A model generated the notes under the pieces. It did no database searches, had not been told where the DNA came from, and worked only from the letters and a program-made list of their open reading frames with translations. The position numbers and the translations under genes are program-made. Positions 33,090 through 44,345 of a stretch of 64,000 nt of DNA are shown in pieces. The DNA is from Stictocephala bisonia. Lineage: Eukaryota; Arthropoda; Insecta; Hemiptera; Membracidae. Location of the stretch: assembly GCA_035578905.1 (NCBI GenBank), contig JAQJVL010002594.1, positions 1 through 64,000 on the forward strand, read 5' to 3'. Position 1 is the first letter of the stretch; each line of letters begins with the position of its first letter.

Positions 33090-34935
33090 TTAATAATAAT
33101 AATCTTTATTTTTGTCACAAGAATGTATACATACATCATCGCGACAATGTCACAAGTTACTGCTAGAGCAGAGCCATTTGTAAATCTACTACAAAAGCGA
33201 GATTATGATGGTGTAATAATATTATAATTCCAGTAAAGTGTTTACGGCATGTAAAAGTAAGTTGTTATTCCAGTAAAATAATTAAAACAAAGTGAAACTA
33301 AATTACAAGTCAATGTCTTTAGTGCTAAAAAAATCATTTAAATTATAAAATGGATTGTCTAATAGTCATAGATAAAATTTATTTTTAAATGTTTTGAATA
33401 GGTATAATTTTTTTTCTAAAAAGTTATATACTGTATTTTTAAAGAAATTACAATATGATGTGTTTTGATCAAACGTGAAAGTTTAATATCGGTATTTGTT
33501 TAGTTGCGGGTACTGTAAGCGTGAACAGAGTATCTAAAAGTTAGTAAATTTGGATTTTTTAGTACGTAAATAAGAAGATCAAAAATATATAAATTAATTA
33601 TTGTTTGAAATTGTAAATCAATAAACAGTGGCTTACAGTGCTCTCCGTGATAACATATTTTAATGGTCCTGGTAAACTTTTTTTGCAATAATAATATTTC
33701 TTCAATCCTGGTACAATTTCCATAGAGAATTAACCCATACCTAAAAATGGATTGAAAGTACCCAAAATATGCAGTTCTTAAGTATTTTATTGGAACTAAA
33801 TCTGATCATTTGTTTAATAGAAAACTAACATGAGAGATTCTGTTATTTAAATAATCAGTAAGTGTACTCCATGTCAAGTTTAGATCACTTTAACCTAAAA
33901 ATTTAACATTTTTTACATATTGTTCACACTGAAAATTGGAGTTGTGTTTAAGAGAAAATAAAATATGTTTTGTCTTGTCTTTATTTAAGCAAAAAATTAT
34001 TTGAGTGAAACCAATTTGAAACATTTTTTATTGTTTCATTAGCCAATAGTTCTAGATTAAATACATCATCACTTCCATTAATAAAAGTTGTGTCGTCTGC
34101 ATAAAGAATAGTTTTGGAATTGATGGATGATGGTAAGTCATTAATATAGATTATGAAGAGGAGAGGGCCCAGAACTGAGCACGTTGGGACACCCCACTCC
34201 ACTTGTGTTTCTTCTGACCATTGGCCATTAACATCCACAATTTGCCTACAGTTATATAGATAAGAATCAAACAATTTTAGATTAGGTCCATTAAATTCAT
34301 AATATTTTTATTTTGAGAGGAGAATTGTACTATCAACACAATCAAAAACTTTGCTAAATTGTTCTGAACTTAGAAGATTATTATTTTCTAGGAAAAAATA
34401 AATCTGGCTGTACACCAGTATTTCAATTAGTTTTCCCATTACAGGAATAGTGGGAAAGGGCAGAAATTGGGCTGGTCTTTAGGACCACTTCTATAGATTG
34501 AGCAAATACATGAAATTTTAAGTTGATCTGTGAAAATACCATCCTCCAGAAGACAATTAATACACTCGGCCAATGGTTCAGCCAGAATAACAATAATTTT
34601 TTTCAAAATATTGTTTGACATACCATAGATGTCGAGACTGTGAGAGTTGCTCATTCCTTTGCCGGTACATATTAAATCATTTGGAGACACTGCAAGCCCC
34701 ATAAAATTATTTAACAAATTAATAAAATAGTTCCTCATGAGATAATATTTGCTTAGAAATAACAGCTCTATTTTTTATATCTTTAAAACAGTCATTAAAA
34801 AATATTTGTTCAATATTATAGCTATAATTTTTACTGAAAATACTATTAGATTTGATTACATCCCAAGCAGCTTTACATTTATTTTTACTCTTTTCAAAAT
34901 AAACATTACTACTAATTATATAAAATAAATTACTT
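33090..34935 (-). pseudogene. 5'-truncated LINE, - strand
   Basis: From high to low coordinates: connector SKNKCKAAWDVIKS (about 34900), damaged fingers region (34439-34738), a broken palm stretch, then 33981-34274 with EWGVPTCSVLGPLLFIIYIN (motif B) and LYADDTTF (motif C, both catalytic Asp present). Next come a thumb remnant and the C-terminal CKPLFIDLQFQTIINLYIFD...YSTRN segment (33500-33688). The 3' end shows AATAAAGATTATTATTATTA at about 33090-33115. Many stops make it inactive. Confidence 0.85.
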
Positions 34936-34968
34936 CTGTCAACAGTTCAAATTTGTTGTGATGTGTAT

Positions 34969-35002
34969 GACGATCATTTCAACAAAATTATGTCATCTTC
35001 AG
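34969..35002 (-). ncRNA. Hammerhead-ribozyme-like core motif
   Basis: The - strand order is CTGAAGA, TGACATAATTTTGTT, GAAA, TGATCGTC. CTGAAGA and GAAA are the invariant hammerhead boxes, and GTC is a standard cleavage triplet. The stem III candidate contains GATC. It sits downstream of a Penelope-like coding remnant, where such ribozymes are known to occur. Confidence 0.4.
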
Positions 35003-35210
35003 ATACAATGCCATAAAGGTTTCGATGAACTTTATAAACAAAAATAGTATAAATTGACATTTTAAAAATATATAGAAAGATGTGTCTGTCATAATAACTA
35101 AGTTATTCCAGGTGTAGTGGTGTTATCACCTGGCCTTTGTTTCCTTGGTGTTGTTTTTTTACTTAAAATAATATTAAAAATGAAATGGGATTTAAACTGT
35201 AATTTATCAT

Positions 35211-35390
35211 CTAAAATATTTTCATTGTGGTTTTTTTGAGTATGTACTTTGTATACTGTATCTCGTATTCTTCAAGAGTATCTAGTTTATTTCCTTTACT
35301 GCATGTGTGTAGAATTTGTAGGCCAGTATTTAGATCACTAATATCATGGTTTTTATCAACCAGATGCTAGGCGAATGTTGATTTTTGTTT
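35211..35390 (-). pseudogene. Penelope-like C-terminal (GIY-YIG region) remnant
   Basis: The - strand reads KSTFA-stop-HLVDKNHDISDLNTGLQILH followed by TCSKGNKLDTLEEYEIQYTK, ending at a stop. As I recall, the pattern FA-x-HL-x-x-x-NH...L-x-x-LH...KG-x-KL-x-x-LE-x-x-EI is what follows the GIY-YIG endonuclease motif in many insect Penelope-like proteins. The GIY-YIG residues themselves are not in the fragment. Confidence 0.7.
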
Positions 35391-35422
35391 GTTTTGAAAA
35401 GAAAACTAGAAGCATGACATAT

Positions 35423-37661
35423 CTAATAACAAGGAATGCTGTTGTAGAAAGCGTGGTAGTCAGATTCTAAAACAGATTTCAGATCCTGAAAATTGTCAAC
35501 TTTTCTTTTCTTGATTTTAATTCTTCCGGAGTAAAGATTAGATAAATTTTCAATAGATAAAGGCTGCACTAGATTGTTTTTTCTTTCTGGCAAATCCTGC
35601 CAATCATCTGAAAAATTCAACTTGAACTGAATGACTTGTGTTGGAAAATACCTTAGAGCATCCACAATTTTGGGCGATCCAATTCCCCTCCCAAGTCTAA
35701 TGCTGCTATAAACTAAGTGATTGTCAACATTTTTTAAACCCTCGTGATTTAAATACTTCGCAATGTATGGAGTGGATGGCCTTGTTTCTTGGCAAACTAC
35801 TACGTAATCTGCTGGCACGTTGATTTTTTTTGTTTCATAGGTACTTCGGTTTTGATAAGAACACAAAAACAAAATTGTAATTGTATAATACAATTTTGTT
35901 TTTGTCCTTGGGCAAGGGAATGTGTGATAGCACAAAGTCTTAAATTATGCTTGAAAACTCAATAGATGTAACGGCCCCCTTAGTCTCATTCCACAAGTAA
36001 CAGATCCCCTGCTTTGTGTTCAAGTTAAAGGCTATGAAATTGTGAATTGCCAGTTTCATGTTATATTATAGAGCTGAAAGGTTTGAACTAGGGCAGAGAA
36101 GCAAAGACTGCTGCAAATCCATGGTGAAGATTATACAGTTTTGGTATTCTTTATTCATTTCTTTTTCCACTCTTGCCTCGTCTTTTAAAAAAATATGAGC
36201 ATTATACAATTCTTGACTTATGTGTCTAGTCTTGAATGACTTACATAAGTCACAAGCATCTTTTTTAGGCTGAGACAGTCCCAATTTGTTGTCTTCTAAA
36301 ACTTGTAAAAACTTTGTTTCAGAAAAAGGAGCAATATTTGGGGTTCTAGACCAGTCATTTTTATAAAACACAAAAAGGTTTCTCTAATAATGCCAGCTTG
36401 ACTCAATGTACAACTTGGAGGTTCTCCTGCAACAATAGCGGAATTCTAATTTTGTTAGGCCAGCAAAAAAATTATCTAATAACTCTAATTCTTTTTTTTT
36501 TTTTTTTATTCAGTTTCTTAGGAGCTGGGTCATTGGATTCAACTTCATTTACTGTATTTCCATCATCTACTTCTTGAGTAGTTTAATCTTCATTTATGTC
36601 ACCGTATGACTGCCAGTAGAGAGCAGTCCATTCACCAATCCCTAAGTATTTAAAAACATGGTTGTTACTTAACTGGAGTGCTGCCTGTTTTTGAGTAATG
36701 CTCACATGAATGTTTTCTTCTGCTGGTTGTTTTTTCTTTGCGTCCTCGAGCTCTGACAGTGTTCGATTTTTTGGTCCAAAATTTCACTAACATTTTTTGA
36801 AGGCCAGTCCATACTCCAAAATTGTTCAAAGTTCTTTTTCCTTTCTTCTTCTGTAAAATCTAATTCTACAATGAAGAAAGCTATTTTGTTTTCTGTTACA
36901 TTTACATCTTTGTTTCATTAATCTGGCTTTCCTTTATAAACGTTTAATCCACTTTGGGTTTTTTCTTCTATAGTATTATTTTCCTAATTTCCTTTAATCC
37001 TAATCTTCCAAGTTGCGGGTTCACTTGGTGTCGCTTCTTTCGTTTACGTTTCAGTGTGTTATCGTCAGTTGGGTTATCGTTGTTATTCACAGTGTCAGGT
37101 TCAATTATTTTGTCACTGTGCTCGGTAGTTTCAGGCCACTTATGTTCAACGTTTCCTTCATTTGTCCTAATTCTTTATAGTCGTACCTTTTCAGATAGGT
37201 TTTCTATTACCATGACAAGATTCGATAATTGTCAGGTTTATAACAATATTTTCATAAAAAATGTAACTTTAACATTCAAGTCTAAGGATGAAAAGTATAA
37301 GTTATCATCAATCACATCAGTGGTTGTAATTGAACATTTGTCTCTATCTACTGGAACATTAATTACTATTGGGGTTGAGTATTTCAAAATATTGGAGCTA
37401 TTTAGTCACTGATTCCTTGTTCGTAAGAGAATAGCTGTAATCTGAACTGTCACATATTTCAGAAGGTCCACTAAAAGAGGAAGGCAAGTCGTTTACAAAC
37501 TAGGCCTAATTTCATTGTTCGCAGTAGTAGCAGAATTTAAATTAGTAGAAGAATTCTTTTTGTTTGAACTGGCTGGGATTAATTATCATGAGCACAGAAT
37601 GAAGTGAGTTTTGCTCTAGTTGTCTGGCCAAACTTACAAGTGTTTGCCCTCTTGACATCCT
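35423..37661 (-). pseudogene. Transposase-like gene, superfamily not assigned
   Basis: A probable start at 37659 gives MSRGQTLVSLARQLEQNSLH. Broken frames continue through SKLYIESSWHY, a 36066-36371 block with the zinc-type CDLCKSF and IIFTMDLQQSLLLCP, then KLAIHNFIAFNLNTKQGICY and LWNETKGAVTSIEFSSII (about 35960-36060). The last block (35423-35935) has RPSTPYIAKYLNHEGLKN and DDWQDLP. This combination (CD-x-C, MDLQ, YNF/HNF, WDE, DEWQDLP) recurs in a common insect and crustacean transposon protein family that I recognise but cannot name with certainty. Numerous stops and frameshifts, plus a 17-bp-arm hairpin (35863-35905), show decay. Confidence 0.65.
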
Positions 37662-38489
37662 AAAAGAAACAGGTCGTAATTAATTGGTACTGTTGCTTAA
37701 CAAACATCATCGCAACAGTGGCTCCAAATAAACTGCCTTCAGTTATGTTTTTAACGAGTTGGCTTGTACTGTAATTTGTTTCAGTGAGTACACACATAGA
37801 AGTTAGTACTAATTAAATTATTGTAGGAAAGAAAGAAAAGCTCGTAACTCCTAGATAAAAAATAACCTCAAAAACTTAAGCCATGTAAACCTCATTACTC
37901 CATACTAAAAAGAAAACTCAGTTATACTTTAGCAAATAGTAAATATTATTGTTTTAAGAAATCAAAAGCATTTCTCAGTACTTACTTTTCAATTATTTAG
38001 CCAGTTCAAGACAAAACAAATGACAGTCAAACGTTACATATTGATATCATCAATCTTCAGCAGACAGCACAGCAGCACTGAAGAGTGTAAAAACCATACA
38101 AAGCAAATGTGAGTTACCAGGTTTACTAACTTAAAAAATGAGGCGCTGGAGTTAAGAGATTTAATACTTTAAGTATTAAATAACAGAAATTTTTAGATTG
38201 AGTTTGCACAATTGCATAGAGGATTTTTCTCTGAAGATGTAATTATAAAAAACTCAATTTGGTCAAAAAGTAGAATTACGAGATTTCCTAATTAGGGTAT
38301 CGATAAGCAAAAACTACTCTCCATTTCAAAAGTATGTAGACCCTAGTTAAAGAAGACACTGTACCTAGGCGAATAATGATAATTACACGATTCCTTTTTT
38401 GTACTATAGAGAATTTAATTGTGCGTTGAACCATGTGTCAAATAACTCGTAACTCATAATATATAACTTTCATAACTCGAAGAATATGT
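37662..38489. other. No recognisable gene
   Basis: AT-rich; no supported frame or repeat. Confidence 0.4.
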
Positions 38490-39145
38490 ACATGTTTCAT
38501 AGAGAGACCAGGCTTCGCCTTGTCCAGGCTCTTGTGCTCTCTGTGATCAACTATTGCCTCTCTGTGTATGGCAACATTGTGTCTAAAGGGAATTTAGAAA
38601 AGTTACAGAGAGTACAAAATATGTGTCAGGTATGTAATTTGGACTAAGAAAGTCTGACCATGCTTCGAAGGCGCGATGATCACTGGGTTTGCTAACTGTG
38701 ACTGATACCTGTACCCTGCTCTCCTCACGCCTAGTTTACAGAATCCTTACCACTGGCAGGTCAAGATATTTGAGGGAAAAACTAAAAAACAGGTCTCAGA
38801 TCCGATCTTGCAGTACTAGACAGGATCAAGTTTTGTAGATGCCTCGCGTTCACTGTGAATTTAAAAGAAAACTGTTTGCGTACTTTGCTCCCAAATTATT
38901 TAATGAACTGTCCTCCAGTGTAATAGGCTTGGATGTATCTGAAACTACACATTTAAAAATGTATTTAATTGTTTAATGTATAATACAAGCTGATATATCC
39001 ATATATAACTGTCTTGAATAACCTATTTAAGTTTTTGTAATAACTGTAATAAAAGTTGTTGTTTTAAATCAGCAACAAGTTGAGTTGTTTTGTAAATCAG
39101 CATTGTTGAGAACCGCTCCAAAATAAAGACTATATTTATTTAGTA
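38490..39145 (+). pseudogene. LINE ORF2 C-terminal remnant and 3' end
   Basis: Reads RETRLRLVQALVLSVINYCL...SVYGN then KGNLEKLQRVQN, with later frames giving YRILTTGRSRYLREKLKN and CEFKRKLFAYFAPKLFNELS. These are the thumb/C-terminal motifs of jockey/CR1-like ORF2 (N/HY-C/G...L-x-x-LQR-x-QN; LFN-x-LP). Multiple frameshifts. The 3' end near 39145 has AAAATAAAGACTATATTTAT. Confidence 0.8.
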
Positions 39146-39591
39146 TTTATTTATTTTATTTAACAATTTTTTATTAGTGATTGTTTATAAAAAGTATCGG
39201 GTTTTCGCAATTTCTAACGAACCATCAACTTTAAAAAATCATAAAAATTGAATTGATGTTGGATGTAAATGAAACTTTTACCAAACGTTTCTCAATATTT
39301 TTTCAAACGTTACCGTGAAGTTTCAAAATTGCCATAGAATAAAAGTCCTTGTAATTTTTTATGATTAACGTTTATTCGGCTTTGATGACTGGAACTCTGT
39401 ATAATTTGGTACTGTTGGTATCGGCTTGATTCATGCAGACCAAATAAAATAGTTTCCAATTATAAATGTTGATCAGCGATTTTTAATTAACGTTTATGTG
39501 ATCTCGTCGGGATGTGCAGTCAGCCATTAACGACGCCTTCAAACGCCTCACCCGCACAGCATCAAAGGTCCGCGACGTTACCACGTCTCCA

Positions 39592-40127
39592 CTCAACGTC
39601 TGACTGCCGCTGTTAAAACTCCTATTTGCTGTATTCTTTTAAGTTTCAACAACTCTTTTCTATCACCATTTTCTCATGAGAGCTTTGGATCTCCAACGGC
39701 AGGGTTTTAAATGGTAGCTCCAGTTTCATAGGGTATGTTGATTATTTAAATGTCATTATTTAAAATATCTTAATTGATTTTTAAATACTTACAAAGTATG
39801 CACAATATATACAACATAATTTACGTTCAGTCCATAGATCATCATTTGAAAAATCGCTAAAATCAGAAGAATTTGAGCTTTCAAGGGTTACTATTATAGG
39901 TTCAACGTATACTTCTTCATTTCAATAGTCTTTCTCCTTATTCCAAATAATAAAATATAAATAATCGATAATACCTATCAAACGGGAGCCACTATTTTTA
40001 AACCTGCCGTTGACGGTCCAAATCCCTCATGAGTAAATGGTGATGGAAAATGGTTGATGAAACTTAAAATAATACAGTAAATGGGAGTTTTAAGAACGCA
40101 GTCAGACGTGCCGTGCCACTGGAGCTT
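39592..40127. mobile_element. MITE with ~140 bp terminal inverted repeats
   Basis: ACGTCTGACTGCCGCTGTTA on the left (39595) is matched by the complement of the right end, ACGTCTGACTGCGTTCTTA (to about 40112). The match runs through TTTTAAGTTTCA, TCACCATTT, CTCATGAG and CAACGGCAGG blocks in both arms. The middle (39720-39975) is AT-rich with no coding capacity. Target duplication not resolved. Confidence 0.8.
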
Positions 40128-40529
40128 TAGTCCAGTACCTGGACGTTTTTAGGGAAGAAATTCTTTAGGATAGTACTAATTTACTTGAAAATGTGGCAGT
40201 AACTAGGGAAATACCCAAAAAATGAACGTTATACGGTTCCGATAGGCGTTCTCACCAAGGGGGTAAAAATGACTCCTTTTTAGAGGAGTAAATTCTAACA
40301 TGCCAAACAGAAATCAATACATTTTACGTACATTTAGAGTGAAATTTTTTCGTTGTATCACATAATTATAAAAAATTCAAGTAGGCTCATTGGGCTCTTT
40401 TCAGTACACGTTAAATGATTCAAATGATTGGGTACATCTGACCTCCCTGCAAACCCGTGTTTAAGTCGTTAAACCTATTGACTTTGCCTTGCATTTATGT
40501 CTTAGAGGCTGCATCTTATTGTATGTTCA

Positions 40530-41000
40530 AGTGTGTCCTCACCAGAGGCAGTTAAATACATAATTATCCAACCAGACAAAGAGAAAATTACAGAATCGCA
40601 CAACATAGGACAGTAACCTACGAGCACCTTCCCTCATAAGCAGGTTCTCGCTTGTTCAATAGTCTTCCGATAGAATACAAAAGCAATATTGAGCCAAAGG
40701 CTTTCAAGGCACGGTTAAAAAGGGTTCTCATTTCTGAAGCCTTTTACTCCGTGAGAGATTGCTTATCCCACAACTGGGAGACCAATAATTCGGTGGTTTG
40801 CCACTGGAAACTGGAGTATCTAACTTGGATTATTTGTGTGAATGTAAAGAATGTATGACCCAAAATGTATGTATGAATGTGGAATTCTGTATGAATGGCT
40901 GCTTTAATTTTAATCAACATTATAATTTAATTCAAGTCTGACGATTGCGATACATTTACTGTAAATGGCCATGCAATAAAAAATTATTCTATTCTATTCC
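40530..41000 (+). pseudogene. LINE ORF2 C-terminus with 3' tail
   Basis: Frame HNYPTRQRENYRIAQHRTVT followed by YEHLPS-stop-AGSRLFNSLPIEYKSNI and FKARLKRVLISEAFYSV, the conserved C-terminal module of CR1/jockey-like ORF2, with one internal stop. The 3' end at 40970-41000 reads GCAATAAAAAATTATTCTAT followed by further ATTCT repeats, a typical LINE tail. Severely 5' truncated. Confidence 0.85.
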
Positions 41001-41110
41001 CTGTCAATTATTCTGTATAGTGTGTGGCTTCACAAACCACAAAGCAAACAAACTAAATCAGCCAGTGGCAAAAATCACTAAAAGAGTTTAAACTAGTAAC
41101 AAAGGATGGA

Positions 41111-42700
41111 CTATCAAAATTGTTCACAGTTTTCCAACCAAAAACATCATCAGGAATAGACGAGATACCAAACAAAATTATAAAATACTGTAGAGATGAA
41201 ATAATAGATCCCCTATTGCACATAATAAACTCCTCCATTCAGCAATCAAAAATACCACGCATGATGAAAATAGCCTTGGTCTACCCTAAGTATAAAAAGG
41301 GAGATAAGAAAAAATTAGAAAATTATAGGCCTATATCAGTTCTACCAACTCTGTCTAAATATCATGAAAAAATTATCTTTAATCAACTAATCCAATATAT
41401 AGAACAATCATATGGACTATCAGATAGCCAACATGGATTTAGATCCGGGAAATGTATAAACACAGCACTGGCAAACCTCTGCGAATCAATAACAAATATT
41501 TGGGAAGAAAATAACCAAGCCACTGGAATATTTATTGACTTACTAAAAGCTTTTGATAGCCTAAATTGGAAGACCCTAATAAAGAAAGTAGAACACTTAA
41601 ACATTACTGGAAAATCACTACAGTGGATAAAAAATTACCTAACAGATAGAAAGCAAATCGTAGAGTTGACTAGTTGCAGTGGAAATTATGAAATAAAAAC
41701 CAGATCCACTACCAGAACTATAAGACAAGGAGTACCTCAGGGATCAGTACTGGGCCCCTTACTGTTTCTTATCTACATAGACTCTTTTCCTGACTTATTA
41801 TTGGAGGATGAGGAAGGCATAATGTTTGCTGACGACACAACTGTGCTATTTGGCACCAAACCAGAAAATGAGGGAGAAATGATTGAGAAATCACTGGAAA
41901 ACATAACAAATATATGCAATAGGCTAAGTTTAAAATTAAATAAATCAAAAACCCAGTATATGACTTTTACAACTAACAATAGAGGCAGGGTAGGCCTAGA
42001 GAAACCCGACCTTAGTATAGACTCTGTTGACTCAACAAAGTTCTTGGGAATTACCTTAGATAAAAATCTTAGCTGGAAAAATCACCTTGAAAAACTCCAC
42101 AAAAAACTGTCCACAACTATTTATGCCCTAAAAAGGATAAGATCTCTAACAGATGAAAGGGTGACACTGATGGCATATCATGCACTGTTTGATTCTTTAA
42201 TAAGATTCGGTATAGTGGCATGGGGAATGGGAAACCAGAAAGACTTGGAGAATATCCTAATATGCCAAAAGAAGGCAATAAGAATTATTAACAATTTAAA
42301 CAATAGAGAACACTGCAAACAATTCTTCAAAATGAATAAAATCCTTACTTTAATTTCCTTATACATATATGAAACCATACTCCTAACAAAAAAGGTCCCA
42401 GTGAAAACAAGAGAAACTTTTCATAACCACAATTTGAGAAATAACAATAACTTAAATCTCAAACAGCATCACCTCCAAAAAACAAATAAAACACCAATTT
42501 TATATGCTGGTCACCAATTTTTACAAATGGGGTCAAAACTTTATAATCTACTTCCACAAAACATAAAATCTATTAAAACAGTAACACTTTTTGAAAAAAC
42601 CCTTAAACAGTACCTTGTGGACAGACCTTACTACAGTATTCAAGAATTTTATGATGAACACACCTTTACAAACCACAGAGACATAGACATTTTCACATAA
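41111..42700 (+). CDS. Non-LTR retrotransposon RT ORF, open to the stop but 5'-truncated
   Basis: About 526 codons without interruption. Residues numbered from the TTG at 41120: fingers SSGIDEIPNKIIKYC (10-24), NYRPISVLPTLSKYHEK (68-84), GFRSGKCINTALANL (106-120), motif A FIDLLKAFDS (138-147), motif B RQGVPQGSVLGPLLF (202-216), motif C MFADDTT (235-241) with both Asp, thumb FLGITLDKNLSW, then the C-terminal SKLYNLLPQNIK and YLVDRPYYSIQEFY module. No endonuclease or ATG is seen, so the copy is 5' truncated and TTG is not a real start. It encodes reverse transcriptase of a jockey/CR1-like LINE. The lack of stops suggests a young insertion. It lies just after an older LINE 3' end at 41000. Confidence 0.92.
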   Translation, partial: LSKLFTVFQPKTSSGIDEIPNKIIKYCRDEIIDPLLHIINSSIQQSKIPRMMKIALVYPKYKKGDKKKLENYRPISVLPTLSKYHEKIIFNQLIQYIEQSYGLSDSQHGFRSGKCINTALANLCESITNIWEENNQATGIFIDLLKAFDSLNWKTLIKKVEHLNITGKSLQWIKNYLTDRKQIVELTSCSGNYEIKTRSTTRTIRQGVPQGSVLGPLLFLIYIDSFPDLLLEDEEGIMFADDTTVLFGTKPENEGEMIEKSLENITNICNRLSLKLNKSKTQYMTFTTNNRGRVGLEKPDLSIDSVDSTKFLGITLDKNLSWKNHLEKLHKKLSTTIYALKRIRSLTDERVTLMAYHALFDSLIRFGIVAWGMGNQKDLENILICQKKAIRIINNLNNREHCKQFFKMNKILTLISLYIYETILLTKKVPVKTRETFHNHNLRNNNNLNLKQHHLQKTNKTPILYAGHQFLQMGSKLYNLLPQNIKSIKTVTLFEKTLKQYLVDRPYYSIQEFYDEHTFTNHRDIDIFT

Positions 42701-42819
42701 TACACTCACACTTAACACTTTACACCTACACAAACACTCACACCATTACACACAAAACCAAATCAAACCTCTAAATGAGAAGAAACTTGACAATTCCCCA
42801 ATCGGATCAAGATTGTGGC

Positions 42820-42949
42820 GAAGAAGAGGAGGTAAAGGTATAGTGACTTTCGCTGACGATCCTGCTATATTAGCATCTCATCAAGATCCAACTATACTCA
42901 TAATGCTGCTGAGAGGGTTAGATAAGCTTTTGGAAGGGCTTCACAAATG
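42820..42949 (+). pseudogene. Jockey-type RT motif C fragment
   Basis: One open stretch encodes GIVTFADDPAILASHQDPTI and LDKLLEGLHK before a stop. TFADDTAILASH-x-DP is the Asp-Asp motif context of jockey elements; the T after ADD is P here. No other RT motifs adjoin it. Confidence 0.7.
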
Positions 42950-43854
42950 AAAAATTATTGAAACCCAAACTAAACTTGCAAATAAATACTTGCTATTAAG
43001 ATTAATTTTGCGAATTGTGTTCTAAATAAACCACAAGCATCGTAGAAATTAACGTGATGTAGCGTGATTATCTAATTTAGCTCTCTATATATCACTTTCT
43101 ATACCAAACTAGTTTTACTAAACTATGAAAATTTGCGTTGTGCTAGCACAATGTATTATTCCAGCATAAAACAAAAACGAGAAAATCCACCCTAGTCTTG
43201 CTCAACACTCGAGTACCTTCTCAGTTTAGTTGTCCTTGTCTTTAATATGGCGTTGTCGTAGTCATTAATGTCAATGTCATGTTGCTTGTGCTAAGACTGT
43301 TTGTTTATAGCATGGATTTGTTTTGTTGTTGTAATGGAATTTAATTTATTTTATCACCGATCCTTGTTATTATAGCTATGTGTTTCCTTACGGGTTTTGA
43401 AGAAATGCTCGTCTTTTTATCATTTTTTATTTAGTTTTTATTAATCTATTTTTTTTATTTAGGTTATTTTTGGTAATGGAGTAGCTGAACAGTAAATATT
43501 TAACCATTCTTCGTGATTTTTAAATATTTTATTGCCTCTCATAAGCTTAAATTTATTCAGTGTTATAATTCATTGTATACACAGGGTTATATGTTTATGG
43601 AAATTTAGTTTGCAGTATTGAAAAATGTTGAACTGTGAAGTTCCTAAAAGTCAATAAGTCAGTACTAAACTTATTGAAGTTTAGTTTGCAGTATTGAAAA
43701 ATGTGGAACCTACCCTTGATTTTTTAAATGTGCATTACATATTTAATTTTATGGAAGTTTTTTTCAATGAGAGGTCCAATTTGGTGATGGAATAATAAAT
43801 GTTGTTACCATATTTGCTGTTAAAATCCATGCTAATAGAGTAGCGAGTAATTCT
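42950..43854. other. No recognisable gene
   Basis: A short direct repeat around AGTTTGCAGTATTGAAAAAT (about 43608 and 43682) is visible; nothing else supported. Confidence 0.4.
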
Positions 43855-44345
43855 ATACGATTACTTAGTCAACCTCAAATTTTTTCATACTTTGATAATA
43901 CAGTTTTGGGATGCTGAATACCATTATTTAGCAAAAACTAGGTGTTGGTAAGCCATCGTTCACATTGTAAAGCCATTAGAAGGTTTAATGTCCAAGCGCT
44001 GTCACTTAAATTTCGGAGACATTGCGCCGCAGCAGTTATGGTTAGGTTAGTTTATTGTATTGTAGAATGAACCTGTAATAACCTATTTTCACTGTCACAA
44101 ACTGCTTTTCAGTCAGCAGAAGTTGTAAAAACTTTCTACAATAGGCTATGATAACCTAACCATAACTACCACGGCGCGATGTATATGGGCGGCCTCGGTA
44201 TATACTAATGTATCACTAATGATAGTAACTCTATGTTTCCCACACCTAATTTTTACTAAATATTGATATATAGCATACCAAAAATGTATTGTCAAAGTAT
44301 GAAAAGATTTAGTAGATGATTACCAAGTAGCCTATTGTATATGTG
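43855..44345. mobile_element. Foldback MITE with two nested inverted repeats
   Basis: Outer arms about 43857-43966 and 44230-44345 share TTTTTTCATACTTTGA, ATTTAGTAAAAA-like and AGGTGTGGG-like blocks in opposite orientation. Inside, GCCGCAGCAGTTATGGTTAG (from about 44030) with GTTTATTGTATTGTAGAA pairs with TTCTACAATAGGC...CCTAACCATAACTACCACGG (44140-44180). No coding capacity. Confidence 0.8.

Larger units (their letters stand above)
34940..35400 (-). mobile_element. Penelope-like element 3' fragment
   Basis: It contains the C-terminal part of the coding region (35211-35390) followed, in - strand direction, by about 200 bp of non-coding sequence and a hammerhead-like motif at 34969-35002. A CCAGGTG...CACCTGG hairpin lies at 35109-35134. 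Confidence 0.65.
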
